Both the position numbers and the translations under genes were made by a program. Source: a virus. Taken from it: a stretch of DNA of 57,111 nt. The notes under the pieces were generated by a model that made no database searches, had not been told where the DNA came from, and was given only the letters and a program-made list of their open reading frames with translations. The DNA lies in IMG/VR virus record IMGVR_UViG_3300038552_000393, positions 1 to 57,111 of that record; one strand, given 5' to 3'. This document shows, in pieces, positions 38,989 to 47,875 of this stretch (position 1 is the first letter of the stretch; the number at the start of each line of letters is the position of its first letter).

Positions 38989-39813
38989 TCAGTTTCTTCT
39001 TAAAAAAACGGCCCGGGCTTGGTTTCCGGTAAGATCTGTTTGTTGGCCGGCTAACCCTGTGAATTTCAGGTTAAGAATTCCTCCTGATGTAATTTTGATC
39101 AGGACCTTTTCGCGCAAAAAATGATTGGACGTGTTGGCGATTACATGATGATGTAGATGACCGCCCGATGGTTCCAGCATGGACTTTATGGCGGTAATTC
39201 CGGTATTGCCCAAGATTCTCAATCCCACGTAATTGACCCCTGCGATGAAGCAAGTCGCCTTTGTAATCGCCTCGATATCGATCAAATCTCCGGCGTTCAC
39301 AGTTCCGATGTTCATGGCAACCAAGATTGTTTCGGTCAATACAGCATTCTGATCGCTGCCCGAAAATGTCAGGATATCGCTATCCAGGCTGTCTCTCAGA
39401 TCCGTTATAGCACTTTCGGCCACATCGATTTCGGCCTGGGCCGTCGCAAGCCCGCTGGCAACCGTAGCCAGCGCGGCGGACGCTTCGCTGCCGATCGCCT
39501 CCAAGGCCGACTTGCTCAAACAAAAATGCAAGATATCGTTCTGCGCCCATTCCCTGGCAACATCGCCCGTATCGGCGGCCCGCTGGCCAAGCGTCAGGGT
39601 GTTGACCGAAACGCCGGTTACCTTCACCGTCTCACGATTGCCGGCATCGTTTTTAAAAACTCCGTAACAATAATCACCGGCGTTGATGTCAGGTATTTGC
39701 GCCAGTATTTTTGCCCCGTCTCCGGCCGTAATCGATACCGAAGACGCTCCGGCCGCAATCCCGCCAACATCGGTGATGCGCGTCTGGATGTCGTTGACAA
39801 ACTTGACGGGCAT
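38989..39813 (-). CDS. Putative virion/fibre-like protein
   Basis: A 274-residue protein with an N-terminal beta-rich domain (AGASSVSITAGDGAKILAQI), a short coiled-coil-like part (ATAQAEIDVAESAITDLRDS region) and a C-terminal beta domain (LHHHVIANTSNHFLREKVLI). The layout, head then coiled coil then tip, is that of small trimeric fibre or appendage proteins. CGGAGGGATAAC precedes the ATG. Not assigned to a family. Confidence 0.6.
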   Translation of the reverse strand: MPVKFVNDIQTRITDVGGIAAGASSVSITAGDGAKILAQIPDINAGDYCYGVFKNDAGNRETVKVTGVSVNTLTLGQRAADTGDVAREWAQNDILHFCLSKSALEAIGSEASAALATVASGLATAQAEIDVAESAITDLRDSLDSDILTFSGSDQNAVLTETILVAMNIGTVNAGDLIDIEAITKATCFIAGVNYVGLRILGNTGITAIKSMLEPSGGHLHHHVIANTSNHFLREKVLIKITSGGILNLKFTGLAGQQTDLTGNQARAVFLRRN

Positions 39814-39814
39814 G

Positions 39815-40480
39815 TTATCCCTCCGTTTTTTTAGGCATCAGCTCTTTTTTCAAAAGGTCCATGCGGCCCAATGCCGATACGAATTTGTTCCAATGCTTGA
39901 CCGAGCGCGCGGCGGCGTATGGATTGACGTACTCCTCGACCTCGCTGACGGCATACGCCATGTAATCCACCAGGGCATCGGAATACACATCGTCGATATT
40001 GATCGGCGAATCCGGATCACTCACGGGGACCGCGGCAGATCCGTAGACTTCCCGCACATATCCCATGCCGCTGGACGGTTGGGGCGGGTAGATGTAAAAA
40101 TTTCGCGGGTCTTCTTTTATATAAAGATAATAGCGCACTACCGGCGAAGGATCGGAAGTCTGCCAAAACGGGTTGCGCTTCGAAAATCCGTCAAAGTCCT
40201 CATACTGGATCGCGCGCCCGGGGGTTGCCCCGCCACCCATGTTGCAGGTCAAACGGACAAACGCCGTGCCGTCTGCGGGGATCGCTTGCAACGGGCCGGC
40301 AACCAACTGCACGACCGCGTTTTTTACCGATACGTCCGGCTTGAAGATGGCGGCCTGGCGTTGGCCTGCGTTCAGTAAGGCCAATAGCTCTAAATCGCTC
40401 CAGCGCTGACTGGCCGGGTTCTTGTCAAAAATAGGATCTCGGACGGCCGCGATCAGCTCGCTGGCCAGGATGGTCCCCAT
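39815..40480 (-). CDS. Phage adaptor-like protein (head-tail connector)
   Basis: A 221-residue protein. The N-terminal part (ASELIAAVRDPIFDKNPASQ, RWSDLELLALLNAGQRQAA) is the helix pair typical of the phage adaptor family (DUF6682-like), followed by a beta core and a C-terminal helix bundle (VYSDALVDYMAYAVSEVEEY). Adaptors attach below the portal. Its ATG lies four bases after the preceding gene's stop. The family call is by recognition of layout, not by search. Confidence 0.7.
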   Translation of the reverse strand: MGTILASELIAAVRDPIFDKNPASQRWSDLELLALLNAGQRQAAIFKPDVSVKNAVVQLVAGPLQAIPADGTAFVRLTCNMGGGATPGRAIQYEDFDGFSKRNPFWQTSDPSPVVRYYLYIKEDPRNFYIYPPQPSSGMGYVREVYGSAAVPVSDPDSPINIDDVYSDALVDYMAYAVSEVEEYVNPYAAARSVKHWNKFVSALGRMDLLKKELMPKKTEG

Positions 40481-40483
40481 AGG

Positions 40484-41392
40484 TCAACACCCCTCGATGC
40501 GCCGGCGCGCCAGCTTGTAGCGCTCGGCTTTAAGGGCATCCATGAAGATCGTATGATGCCCCTGGTTGGCCCGGCCCGGCCGGGCCGACATCTGATGCAA
40601 AAATGCCGCCTCGTAGGCAATGGCGCGGCAGGCGACAAAATCCAGCCGCCAGGCGTCCAGCTCGGTGTACACCGGCGGCGGAGACGCGATATAGGGCACG
40701 CTGATCACCCCGCCGTCTTCGGCGCTGGGCGCGTCCAGATGGATTTGCTTTCGCGCCTGGGGCTGGATGATATAGCTATCGCCGCTGGCCCACGAGTTGA
40801 TGCCCTCCGGAAACAATGCGCAATTCAGCGTTTGCCCGTCCACATACCGGACAATCAGCCCCGAGCTTTCGCGGCTCAGGTTCAGCACCGTATCTCTGGC
40901 GGTCACGAATCCGGAAAACTCGGCGGCGGCATCGATCAGTTGCGCTTTGCCGTTTAAAACGGCACCGGCAGCACTGGTAAATCCGGAAATAGTGGCGCCG
41001 GAGGTGGCCTTGTCTACGATGGCAAATGCGCGAGGAGAGGTTTGCGGATCGCTAACGTTCAAGCGCCAGATCGTCTCGTAGGCCGTCAGTACGGGATATA
41101 CCGTCGAATTGCCGTCTGCCGAATCATGCCGGATCACATACCGCGGATTGGATTGATGCGCGCATTGCTGGCGCACATACAGTCCCAGAAAATCGGCCGG
41201 CAGGTCGTAGGCCTGCTGATTGGCCACGGTCGTAATCGTAGCCGTTGACCGGATGCTCTTGGTTTCGCGCACCCATATCTGGGCCGCCTCATCGAGGCGC
41301 GAGTAAATCGAAAACAGATCGACGGCGATCATGTCTTCCTGGGCCTCGTTGAGCGCCGACAGAAACATTTTTTTGAGCATCAACCCGTTCAT
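40484..41392 (-). CDS. Putative connector/adaptor-related structural protein
   Basis: A 302-residue protein with the same overall plan as the next gene's product: an N-terminal helix pair (LNEAQEDMIAVDLFSIYSRL), a beta-rich insertion, and a C-terminal helix region (WRLDFVACRAIAYEAAFLHQ). It probably forms another ring of the neck or tail. It starts at ATG 41392 with AAGGGTGTAG upstream. No named family. Confidence 0.6.
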   Translation of the reverse strand: MNGLMLKKMFLSALNEAQEDMIAVDLFSIYSRLDEAAQIWVRETKSIRSTATITTVANQQAYDLPADFLGLYVRQQCAHQSNPRYVIRHDSADGNSTVYPVLTAYETIWRLNVSDPQTSPRAFAIVDKATSGATISGFTSAAGAVLNGKAQLIDAAAEFSGFVTARDTVLNLSRESSGLIVRYVDGQTLNCALFPEGINSWASGDSYIIQPQARKQIHLDAPSAEDGGVISVPYIASPPPVYTELDAWRLDFVACRAIAYEAAFLHQMSARPGRANQGHHTIFMDALKAERYKLARRRIEGC

Positions 41393-41398
41393 CGGCGA

Positions 41399-41704
41399 CT
41401 ACACCCTTACCTTGCTGGCCTCGATGGCATCGTCCATGCTCTTGACCGGCTTGTTGGGGCCATCGACGACACAGGATGTCGGCTCGATTTCGATCGTTTT
41501 GCCGCTATCCCAATCGTACTCGGTCCTCTCCACCGAACGAATCTCAAGCACCTTGCCGTGCAGGGTCACGGACGCGGTCTGCCCCACCGCCGCCGTTTCA
41601 AATCCCTTGAAATCCAATTTGGCCCCCTTGGGGATGCGAATGCGAACCCGGGGCGATTCCTGTGGTTGTTTATCTTTGGCCGGTGCGGTTTGGAGTTTCG
41701 ACAT
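41399..41704 (-). CDS. Small virion hypothetical protein
   Basis: A 101-residue protein, basic at the N-terminus, with a compact beta-rich core (VRIRIPKGAKLDFKGFETAA, VTLHGKVLEIRSVERTEYDW). AAAGGAGAATGCG gives a strong start. Located between the fibre/depolymerase genes and the connector genes. Function unknown. Confidence 0.6.
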   Translation of the reverse strand: MSKLQTAPAKDKQPQESPRVRIRIPKGAKLDFKGFETAAVGQTASVTLHGKVLEIRSVERTEYDWDSGKTIEIEPTSCVVDGPNKPVKSMDDAIEASKVRV

Positions 41705-41716
41705 CGCATTCTCCTT

Positions 41717-42247
41717 TTACGGTTTGCAGATCCCGCAAGGCTTGTACCCGGCGGCGATCGCATCTTCGCGCGTTTTAAACGACACGGTGCAGTCCTTACA
41801 GTCATAATAGCGGCAACCCGGCTCATGAAACGTTTTACTTACCGTGTTGCCATGATAGACAACGGCCGGGACGGGAGGCTTGGCCGTCACGGTCCAGCCA
41901 TCGATCACATGCGCCCCCTGGGCCAGTTTCTGGCATACATTGACGGTGGGCACATCGGAGACATCCGGGGCAATATACTCGGCCTCGTTGGAATCTGCGC
42001 TCTCAAGTTTTCCACGATATGCCCGGGCCACGAAGTAATAATGCCCACCGACCGCAAGACCGCTGATATTAGCCGGTGGGGTTTTGATTTCGGCCGCCGG
42101 GTGGGCATAATCATATACTGCTCCGGCCGACCGCTGATAAATTCTCACCCCATCGACATCATTTATCGGGTCCCACGTCAGGCTGATACTGCCGGCCTGC
42201 GCAACCCCGGCCAAAACCAAAACAACCAGAGTGATCAATGACTTCAT
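41717..42247 (-). CDS. Secreted fibronectin-III protein with Cys-rich C-terminal module
   Basis: A 176-residue protein. Signal peptide KSLITLVVLVLAGVAQA; an FN3-like domain (ISLTWDPINDVDGVRIYQRS ... GGHYYFVARAYRG); then YHGNTVSKTFHEPGCRYYD and CKDCTVSFKTREDAIAAGYK with PCGICKP. The last module is nearly the same as the C-terminus of the thermonuclease at 13222-13929 and resembles Ada-type four-Cys zinc domains. GGGAGGTGGCGAAA precedes ATG 42247. Placement in the virion operon suggests a surface or accessory protein. Confidence 0.75.
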   Translation of the reverse strand: MKSLITLVVLVLAGVAQAGSISLTWDPINDVDGVRIYQRSAGAVYDYAHPAAEIKTPPANISGLAVGGHYYFVARAYRGKLESADSNEAEYIAPDVSDVPTVNVCQKLAQGAHVIDGWTVTAKPPVPAVVYHGNTVSKTFHEPGCRYYDCKDCTVSFKTREDAIAAGYKPCGICKP

Positions 42248-42260
42248 TTTCGCCACCTCC

Positions 42261-43919
42261 CTATGGCTCCACACCAATAGCGTTTTTAGATGGTCCGATG
42301 CCGGTTGCCTTCACCCCGGCACGCTGCCCGGCCAACCGGAACCCACGTATGGTTGGCAAAACAGGGGGAATATTAACTGGAAGGCCATGCAGTTCGATCT
42401 CCCTGACCTCTGGCATGCCGGTGCTGCTGGTGAACTCAAACCGCACATAGCGGGCCTGCACCCCGGAAAGCGCCTGATCGAACCATTGCGTGCCGTCACA
42501 GCTCTGCGCGTCGACCGCCGTTATCCATGCGTCCCCGCTATGTTGCTTGTGACGCATCGTCCATGTCGTGCAGCGATAATAAGCTCCCTCCGCGTCGCCG
42601 AAGACACGGGCCATTGACAGATCATATAGCCCGGGCAGGCCGATTTCGTAGTTTAAGACGTTGCTGCTCATGGCCGTGCACTGAGACTCCACGCAGCCGT
42701 CGAATACTTTTGCCCAGTTAGCACCGGCCGCATGCATGGTAATGGTGTTGGCGTTGATCAGGTTTTGCGCGCCGCCTTGCATGTCATCCACTGTGAACTG
42801 ATGCACATATTCATCGCTCTCGTTACCGGACGTATCGCGGCACTTATAGTATGAGCGGTAGGTATTTCCGGGCGACAAACCGTTAATCGGCCAGGAATGT
42901 GAAAGCGTCCCGTCGCCACTGATCGGTGTCATGCTGGCCCACGGTACGGCGGCGGTCAACGCCCCCCGGCAGGACGCGACTTCATCAGTCCTGAACGATA
43001 CCAACTGAACGGCCGTGTTTGCTGGCAAAGCACCGGTAGGCGTGAACCCGCTTAATATCGGCGAGTCGGTATCGGACAATCCCCCCGATCGGGGCGCCAC
43101 CAGGCCATACGATCCTCCAACGGCCCCGCGCAACTCGTCGAAATAAAGCACATGCGTCTTCGTCGAAACACCGTAGATTCCCAATTTAAAATAGGGCCCC
43201 AGTCCATCGTAATGCGCGTTCGGGCCACTGGCAGTGTATTTTATCCCGTTAACCCACAATTCCGTAACAGCCGTGCCGTTATCCAGATAAACCGGGCGAT
43301 AGTGCAACACAAAGGTATTCCAATCGCCCTTAATAATTGGGAAATACGTATCTTTACTATTATTGTAATTAGTTGTACATCCTGAACCCGAATACACTGC
43401 CTGGCATAAAAGCGCGCTTCCGGTGATGTGCATTTTCATTTGCGGTGCGGCCGATGAACCTGCCCAAAATATCATTAAAGGCTGATGCATGGCGGAGGCT
43501 GGCGGACGCGGGCACTGGTCGCACGGATTCTTCCAATCCGTTACACCCTGTGAGTTATGGCTCACCGCATGAAATTGCCCCGATAGTGCATAGGCGGTCG
43601 GCAGCTCGAAATCGGACGGTACGTACATGGCCCAGCCATACCAATAATCCTGCCCGTAAACTAGATGCACGTCCGGAAGCGGCACGATTTCTACTCGCTG
43701 GTTGCCCTTGATACCTTTACCGATAAACGTGATTTTGTAACTTTTGTCGCCGTTATAACTTCTCTCCGATGATGGTGCGATCGTGCCGGCCGCGGGGAAT
43801 ACGGCCCATTTTGTCGTATCGATAGGGCTTTCGCAATCATCATAAAACATCAGCCCGGCCGAGCACGGCAAAACATAAATCCATACCACCCCCACTATGA
43901 TCCATAACCATTTCTTCAT
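42261..43919 (-). CDS. Secreted polysaccharide lyase-like depolymerase
   Basis: A 552-residue multidomain protein. Signal peptide about 1-22 (WLWIIVGVVWIYVLPCSAG). Residues about 23-270 match the heparin-lyase-I-like jelly-roll fold (YWYGWAMYVPSDFELPTAYA; FVLHYRPVYLDNGTAV; KLGIYGVSTKTHVLYFDEL). An FN3-like domain follows (GLSPGNTYRSYYKCRDTSGN) and a C-terminal discoidin/F5-8-type domain (QWFDQALSGVQARYVRFEFT ... MPEVREIELHGLP). It would bind and cut capsule or exopolysaccharide. ATG 43919 follows GGTGAT; the frame stays open upstream to 44012. The signal peptide is unexpected for a virion enzyme. Confidence 0.78.
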   Translation of the reverse strand: MKKWLWIIVGVVWIYVLPCSAGLMFYDDCESPIDTTKWAVFPAAGTIAPSSERSYNGDKSYKITFIGKGIKGNQRVEIVPLPDVHLVYGQDYWYGWAMYVPSDFELPTAYALSGQFHAVSHNSQGVTDWKNPCDQCPRPPASAMHQPLMIFWAGSSAAPQMKMHITGSALLCQAVYSGSGCTTNYNNSKDTYFPIIKGDWNTFVLHYRPVYLDNGTAVTELWVNGIKYTASGPNAHYDGLGPYFKLGIYGVSTKTHVLYFDELRGAVGGSYGLVAPRSGGLSDTDSPILSGFTPTGALPANTAVQLVSFRTDEVASCRGALTAAVPWASMTPISGDGTLSHSWPINGLSPGNTYRSYYKCRDTSGNESDEYVHQFTVDDMQGGAQNLINANTITMHAAGANWAKVFDGCVESQCTAMSSNVLNYEIGLPGLYDLSMARVFGDAEGAYYRCTTWTMRHKQHSGDAWITAVDAQSCDGTQWFDQALSGVQARYVRFEFTSSTGMPEVREIELHGLPVNIPPVLPTIRGFRLAGQRAGVKATGIGPSKNAIGVEP

Positions 43920-43923
43920 GATA

Positions 43924-44652
43924 TCACCATTCCACGGGCATGCTCGCCCCATTAGCCAACCGGATTTCATCAAAAATAAATGTCTCGGCGCTTGGCGCAG
44001 TGATCCTGCCATACACTAGCACCAGAAAGTCGCCGGGGATGATCGTGGCGGTTTCGATTGAGTAATCCCAGCCAGTAACGCTGTTCACAGCCACCTGAAT
44101 GGTCTCTGCCCCGGATGCAGCTAATTTGATATGAATGTACACATGCTGATAAACGCCGGTGCTAAGTGTCACGCCGGTATCGTAGGTGTTGGTACCGTCC
44201 GTAATGCGCAGTTGCTCAAGATTCGTCACGGACGCATATATCCACGACCCTCCGCCGGTGGCGTTTAGTTTCCAAATTTGGTGTACGGAGCCTGTTTCAC
44301 TGGCAAGATAGACCCAAAAATCGGCCCAGATCTCGGTCTGGGCCGCCGGCAGTGTTTTGGTCATGTATTCGACCGCATCCGTGGACATCGCCACACTGCC
44401 TTGTGCTACCGGGCTGCCAACGGCGGTTGGAGTCCCCGAAACCGAAGTCCAGTTGCCAAGATTCGACGGCGGGTTCCACGGCGACTCGAACCCATCCGTA
44501 AACATCCAGGCCGTGCCGCCGGAGTGTGAGATCCCTTCCACTGTCGGCGCGGCCTGACCCTCCACAGTGGGCGTGCCCAGCCCCTCGACGTCGGCCTGGC
44601 CCGAACCAGCCGCCAGCAACACGGCAATGATGACGGTCAAGAGCCGGATCAT
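43924..44652 (-). CDS. Secreted LamG/ConA-lectin-like protein
   Basis: A 242-residue protein with signal peptide (RLLTVIIAVLLAAGSGQA), a short repeat EGLGTPTVEGQAAPTVEG, and a concanavalin-like jelly-roll (FTDGFESPWNPPSNLGNW, TEIWADFWVYLASETGSVHQ, FLVLVYGRITAPSAETFIFD). This 'sandwich' fold usually binds carbohydrate. ATG 44652 overlaps the stop of the preceding gene (ATGA) and follows GGAGGTGCC. It is translated together with the lyase and is probably a polysaccharide-binding partner. Confidence 0.7.
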   Translation of the reverse strand: MIRLLTVIIAVLLAAGSGQADVEGLGTPTVEGQAAPTVEGISHSGGTAWMFTDGFESPWNPPSNLGNWTSVSGTPTAVGSPVAQGSVAMSTDAVEYMTKTLPAAQTEIWADFWVYLASETGSVHQIWKLNATGGGSWIYASVTNLEQLRITDGTNTYDTGVTLSTGVYQHVYIHIKLAASGAETIQVAVNSVTGWDYSIETATIIPGDFLVLVYGRITAPSAETFIFDEIRLANGASMPVEW

Positions 44653-45830
44653 GGCACCTCCACCAGTTGCAAAGATCCGAAATAAAACTCCACTTCGTCC
44701 TCGTCGATCAGGTCCCCGGCATGCACGATCTTGTCGCCGCTTCCGGACGGACGGGCCAACTGAATGCCGCCGGCCGTCGTGTCGCTGCAAAACACGCGCT
44801 TTCCCTCGTCCTGGGCGTTGGCGAACGTCCATGCATCGTTGCGAAGGACCCCGTGTCCGATGCCGGCCGTAAACGTATTTCCGGCGGCAAGCGGCCATGT
44901 CTCTACCCCGCTGACTTCGTGCGACACGGCCACGCCGCGCGGTGCGTAAGTCTCGTTATCCGTGGCCGCGCTGTCGGCCGAATATTTATAGGCCCTCGGA
45001 CCGTCGGTGTTGTATTTGAGATAAAATATTTGCCCACGACTGATCGCCTCGCCGGCCACGTACTCGGCAGTTGATCCCTGCCATAGAAAATCGCTGTCAG
45101 GAGTGGCGTCAAACAGGTAATTGACTGCCGCGCGAATGTGAGAAAGCAGCAGCGATGCGTCGCCTTGATCGATCTTCAAAAAGGCGCGCCAGGTGCCGGG
45201 CGTACCGGTGGCGACACAATACGCCCAGTAGGACCCGTCAAAACCCTGATCATGCATGCTGGCCGGATCGGCCGCGGACCCGGCCGAATAGCCGGCAAAA
45301 TATGCGCACTGACCTACCCACTCGTTGGCCGGCTCGGCCAGAAGCGCGGTTGCGTAGCCGAAATAGGTTTTTAAATACGAATATACGGCCCGCCAAACAA
45401 ACTGAGGCGCCCATTTGTAAGCGACAGCGTCACTCTCGTCATCGGCCTTGGCTTCGTCGGCCTCTGTGAGTATCGGCTCATAATTATCGGTGATTGTCGA
45501 AAGGCTCTCGATTACCGGATAAAGCGCGCTTTTTGATGCCGGACGCGGGTCGGTCTCCCAATCCAAACCATACGGCGTATCATCCGGCAATATACTTGAC
45601 GGAAGGTTGCCTTGATGGATATCGATCCCGATATCGCTTTCCAGAAGATTAAGAATACTGCCGACCGTGGACTTGTAATTGTCGAACTGGGCCGACGTTC
45701 CCAGGTTTGGCAGATAATCGTCGGTCGTCGGCGGCCTTGTCGGAAACTCGCTGACCCTGAGTCCCCATGCTGGCTGGCATGCAATCAAACAAGCACAGAT
45801 GGCAAAAAACAGACGCAATATCCGTTTCAC
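44649..45830 (-). CDS. Secreted fibre-like protein
   Basis: A 393-residue protein. N-terminal signal sequence (RILRLFFAICACLIACQPAWG) that also contains LIAC, a possible lipobox. A coiled or helical part follows (KSTVGSILNLLESDIGIDIH), then a long beta-rich region and a terminal domain like those of fibre tips (GDKIVHAGDLIDEDEVEFYF). It heads the block of secreted, putative receptor/polysaccharide proteins placed after the capsid genes. Function from context only. Confidence 0.65.
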   Translation of the reverse strand: MKRILRLFFAICACLIACQPAWGLRVSEFPTRPPTTDDYLPNLGTSAQFDNYKSTVGSILNLLESDIGIDIHQGNLPSSILPDDTPYGLDWETDPRPASKSALYPVIESLSTITDNYEPILTEADEAKADDESDAVAYKWAPQFVWRAVYSYLKTYFGYATALLAEPANEWVGQCAYFAGYSAGSAADPASMHDQGFDGSYWAYCVATGTPGTWRAFLKIDQGDASLLLSHIRAAVNYLFDATPDSDFLWQGSTAEYVAGEAISRGQIFYLKYNTDGPRAYKYSADSAATDNETYAPRGVAVSHEVSGVETWPLAAGNTFTAGIGHGVLRNDAWTFANAQDEGKRVFCSDTTAGGIQLARPSGSGDKIVHAGDLIDEDEVEFYFGSLQLVEVP

Positions 45831-46063
45831 GACTCACCCTCCCAGTATCCCGATCCATCCTCCAACTCCCAATGCCCGGACCCGTCCTCCAATTCCCAGG
45901 CCCCGGCCGGAACGCGGCCGGAGGCACTCCTGCCACCAATCCCGAAGAGGACCGGGCGCTCTAGGACGCAAACCCCGCAGGCCGGGCAACGGTCGGTGTC
46001 AAGGTACATGCGGTCATCTTCGACATAGATGCCGCCGCACGCCGGACACCGCCGGATGCTCAT
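45827..46063 (-). CDS. Small zinc-ribbon protein
   Basis: A 78-residue protein with two CPACG knuckles (RCPACGGIYVEDD and RCPACGVCVLERP) forming one zinc ribbon, and a short Trp/Glu/Gly repeat at the C-terminus (AWELEDGSGHWELEDGSGYW). The start is uncertain: ATG 46063 has a weak site; a TTG at 46084 overlaps the stop of the preceding gene. Function unknown. Confidence 0.55.
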   Translation of the reverse strand: MSIRRCPACGGIYVEDDRMYLDTDRCPACGVCVLERPVLFGIGGRSASGRVPAGAWELEDGSGHWELEDGSGYWEGES

Positions 46064-46080
46064 ATCGGCGATGGTTCCGC

Positions 46081-46692
46081 TCAAAAGCTGGCCTCATCGC
46101 CTTCATCGGTCGATGAATGCAACGCAATCGGCGCGGTGGCATTTTCTTCGCCACCTTCGGTAACGCCCGCTTTCTCGTCACGCGCCACCTGCTCGATGGC
46201 CTCCGGATCGACCCGTTCATAACGCCATTCGCCGATCTCGATCACGTTGGCCGCGCCCCACCAGTCCGGGCGGCGGTCGAAGAACGAACTCCAGGTGGCG
46301 GGGTCCGAAAACGCCGACCGGGCACGGTTTTTGACCGGCCGGCGCATATAGTAGATCTGGTCGCACCCGCTGTTGTCTCCCGGTGCGGCCTGACCGGCGG
46401 CCCGGGCCGCAAGGCGTTCCAGATGTTCTCCCTGCTTGCGGTAATACTCGTCCGACAAAAGCTTGCCGTTGCTGTTCCACCAGAACACGGCAAGTTTTTT
46501 GGAATAGGGGTCCGAGATCGTGTCCAACTCGCGCAGGTCCTTGACCGGTGAACCATCCTTGTAGCCGTAAACGCCATTTTGGTGCAGATAGATGATCCGG
46601 CCCGAACCTTCGTGCCAGGAACGCACGATGGTCACTTTTTTTCTGCCGGCGGTGCCATCGGGGTTGACGATTTTAAGATAAAGGGTTTGCAT
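46081..46692 (-). CDS. Virion-cluster hypothetical protein
   Basis: A 203-residue soluble protein; the first 80 residues form a likely beta-barrel domain (TLYLKIVNPDGTAGRKKVTI, GYKDGSPVKDLRELDTISDP), and the C-terminal third is acidic. GGAAGGGAG precedes the ATG. It is one of three genes between capsid and fibres and is conserved in position with small head-completion proteins, but no family was recognised. Confidence 0.6.
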   Translation of the reverse strand: MQTLYLKIVNPDGTAGRKKVTIVRSWHEGSGRIIYLHQNGVYGYKDGSPVKDLRELDTISDPYSKKLAVFWWNSNGKLLSDEYYRKQGEHLERLAARAAGQAAPGDNSGCDQIYYMRRPVKNRARSAFSDPATWSSFFDRRPDWWGAANVIEIGEWRYERVDPEAIEQVARDEKAGVTEGGEENATAPIALHSSTDEGDEASF

Positions 46693-46723
46693 AAAAATTA
46701 ACTCCCTTCCTGCCTTCCGGGGC

Positions 46724-47260
46724 TTATTCGCCCAGCATCAGCATCTTGAGCGTGGCCTGGGCCGGCGTTGCGACGCCGCCCACAAGTTCTTCCACCAGCC
46801 CCACGCAGGTCCACACGGCCGTGCCGTCGGTCGTCGTGCCGCCCAGGGTCGTGCCGAGCGTTGGCGGCGAGGCGGCCGATGTGCCGGCCGTCGAACATCG
46901 GTAAAGATAGCCGTTTGCCGTCGCCGGGATCATCAAATCGCCCAGGCTGTAGGCCGTGCTGTTTTGCCTGGCCGTGTAGGTGGTGTCTTTTAAAGTGAAA
47001 ATTCGTATGGTGTGCCGGGCGGCGTCGTACTTGTAAATTTTTCCATCAACGGCGGCCTGAATAAAAACCCCGGACAAAACCTTGACGAAATTGAAGTTTC
47101 CCATCGCCGGAACCGGCACCCCGCCGACGGGATAGGTCTTTGTCCCGTCGCCAAAGACGGCCTGGGCGAATACGAGCTTGCGCGAAAGCGCTCCCGCCCC
47201 GATATCACGGTCGCGGGCGGCTAATGTGATGGCGACATCGGTCGCCGCTAAATCTGTCAT
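46724..47260 (-). CDS. Putative head/structural protein
   Basis: A 178-residue protein, beta-rich, Ala/Thr/Gly-dominated (ATDVAITLAARDRDIGAGAL, GGVPVPAMGNFNFVKVLSGV), like virion decoration or stopper proteins. The C-terminus carries a carbohydrate-module-like stretch (YLYRCSTAGTSAASPPTLGT). AAGGAGATGCGACC precedes the ATG. A 7-bp hairpin lies just before it at about 47281-47307. Confidence 0.6.
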   Translation of the reverse strand: MTDLAATDVAITLAARDRDIGAGALSRKLVFAQAVFGDGTKTYPVGGVPVPAMGNFNFVKVLSGVFIQAAVDGKIYKYDAARHTIRIFTLKDTTYTARQNSTAYSLGDLMIPATANGYLYRCSTAGTSAASPPTLGTTLGGTTTDGTAVWTCVGLVEELVGGVATPAQATLKMLMLGE

Positions 47261-47325
47261 GGTCGCATCTCCTTAAGGTGTCACCCGCCGGCATTCCCGA
47301 CGGGTGAGAGTTGAGCTGCCGTAAA

Positions 47326-47790
47326 TTAGGTGGTCTCGACCGCGTTGGCCATATTAGCCATGGTTTCGGGCACCGGAACGACCAGCAGCACCGGGTTGAA
47401 CTGCCCGGCCGGACCGGTCACCGGTTGCGTGGCGATCTCCACCACGACCTGCTCGCCGGGGTTAAGCACCGTGCCTCGGCCCGCGACATCGTACAAGAAT
47501 TTTCCGGCGGCCGTGGTGCCCATGTTAAACGTCGCGATATCGCCATTGCCACGGTCGGTATCGGAGCCGGCCGTCGGCCGCTTGTCCATCTTCACCACGC
47601 CGGGCGTGGTGCCGGCGCAGGTTTCGGTGATCTCAAGGCCGGCCAGATACACCTGGCACTTGAAGGGGATCGAAAAATAGCCGACATCGGCGGCGGTCTG
47701 GTCAAGGTCTACGCCGGCGGCCACAACCCCGGCGGCATCGTAGTCGGCGTGCCGGAAGGTCAAAGGAATGGGTACCTGTTCTGCCAACAT
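47326..47790 (-). CDS. Putative capsid decoration protein
   Basis: A 154-residue beta-rich protein without Cys clusters (IPLTFRHADYDAAGVVAAGV, VDLDQTAADVGYFSIPFKCQ). Its position directly after the major capsid gene is where decoration or cement proteins of N4-gp56-type phages are found. ACGGAGGAACCTATT precedes the ATG, and a strong hairpin lies between it and the capsid gene. Assignment is by context. Confidence 0.6.
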   Translation of the reverse strand: MLAEQVPIPLTFRHADYDAAGVVAAGVDLDQTAADVGYFSIPFKCQVYLAGLEITETCAGTTPGVVKMDKRPTAGSDTDRGNGDIATFNMGTTAAGKFLYDVAGRGTVLNPGEQVVVEIATQPVTGPAGQFNPVLLVVPVPETMANMANAVETT

Positions 47791-47816
47791 AATAGGTTCC
47801 TCCGTTTATGATGGTT

Positions 47817-47840
47817 GCCGCCGGCCGGTCGGCCGGCGGC
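47817..47840. terminator. Strong hairpin between capsid and decoration genes
   Basis: GCCGCCGGCC and GGCCGGCGGC form a 10-bp perfect stem with a 4-base loop. There is no T tract, so it is more likely a transcription attenuator or an mRNA-stabilising 3' structure that raises capsid protein relative to downstream genes. This is inference from position. Confidence 0.5.
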
Positions 47841-47875
47841 CGTCAATGTCTCATGCCACGATATCAACCGGGTGC

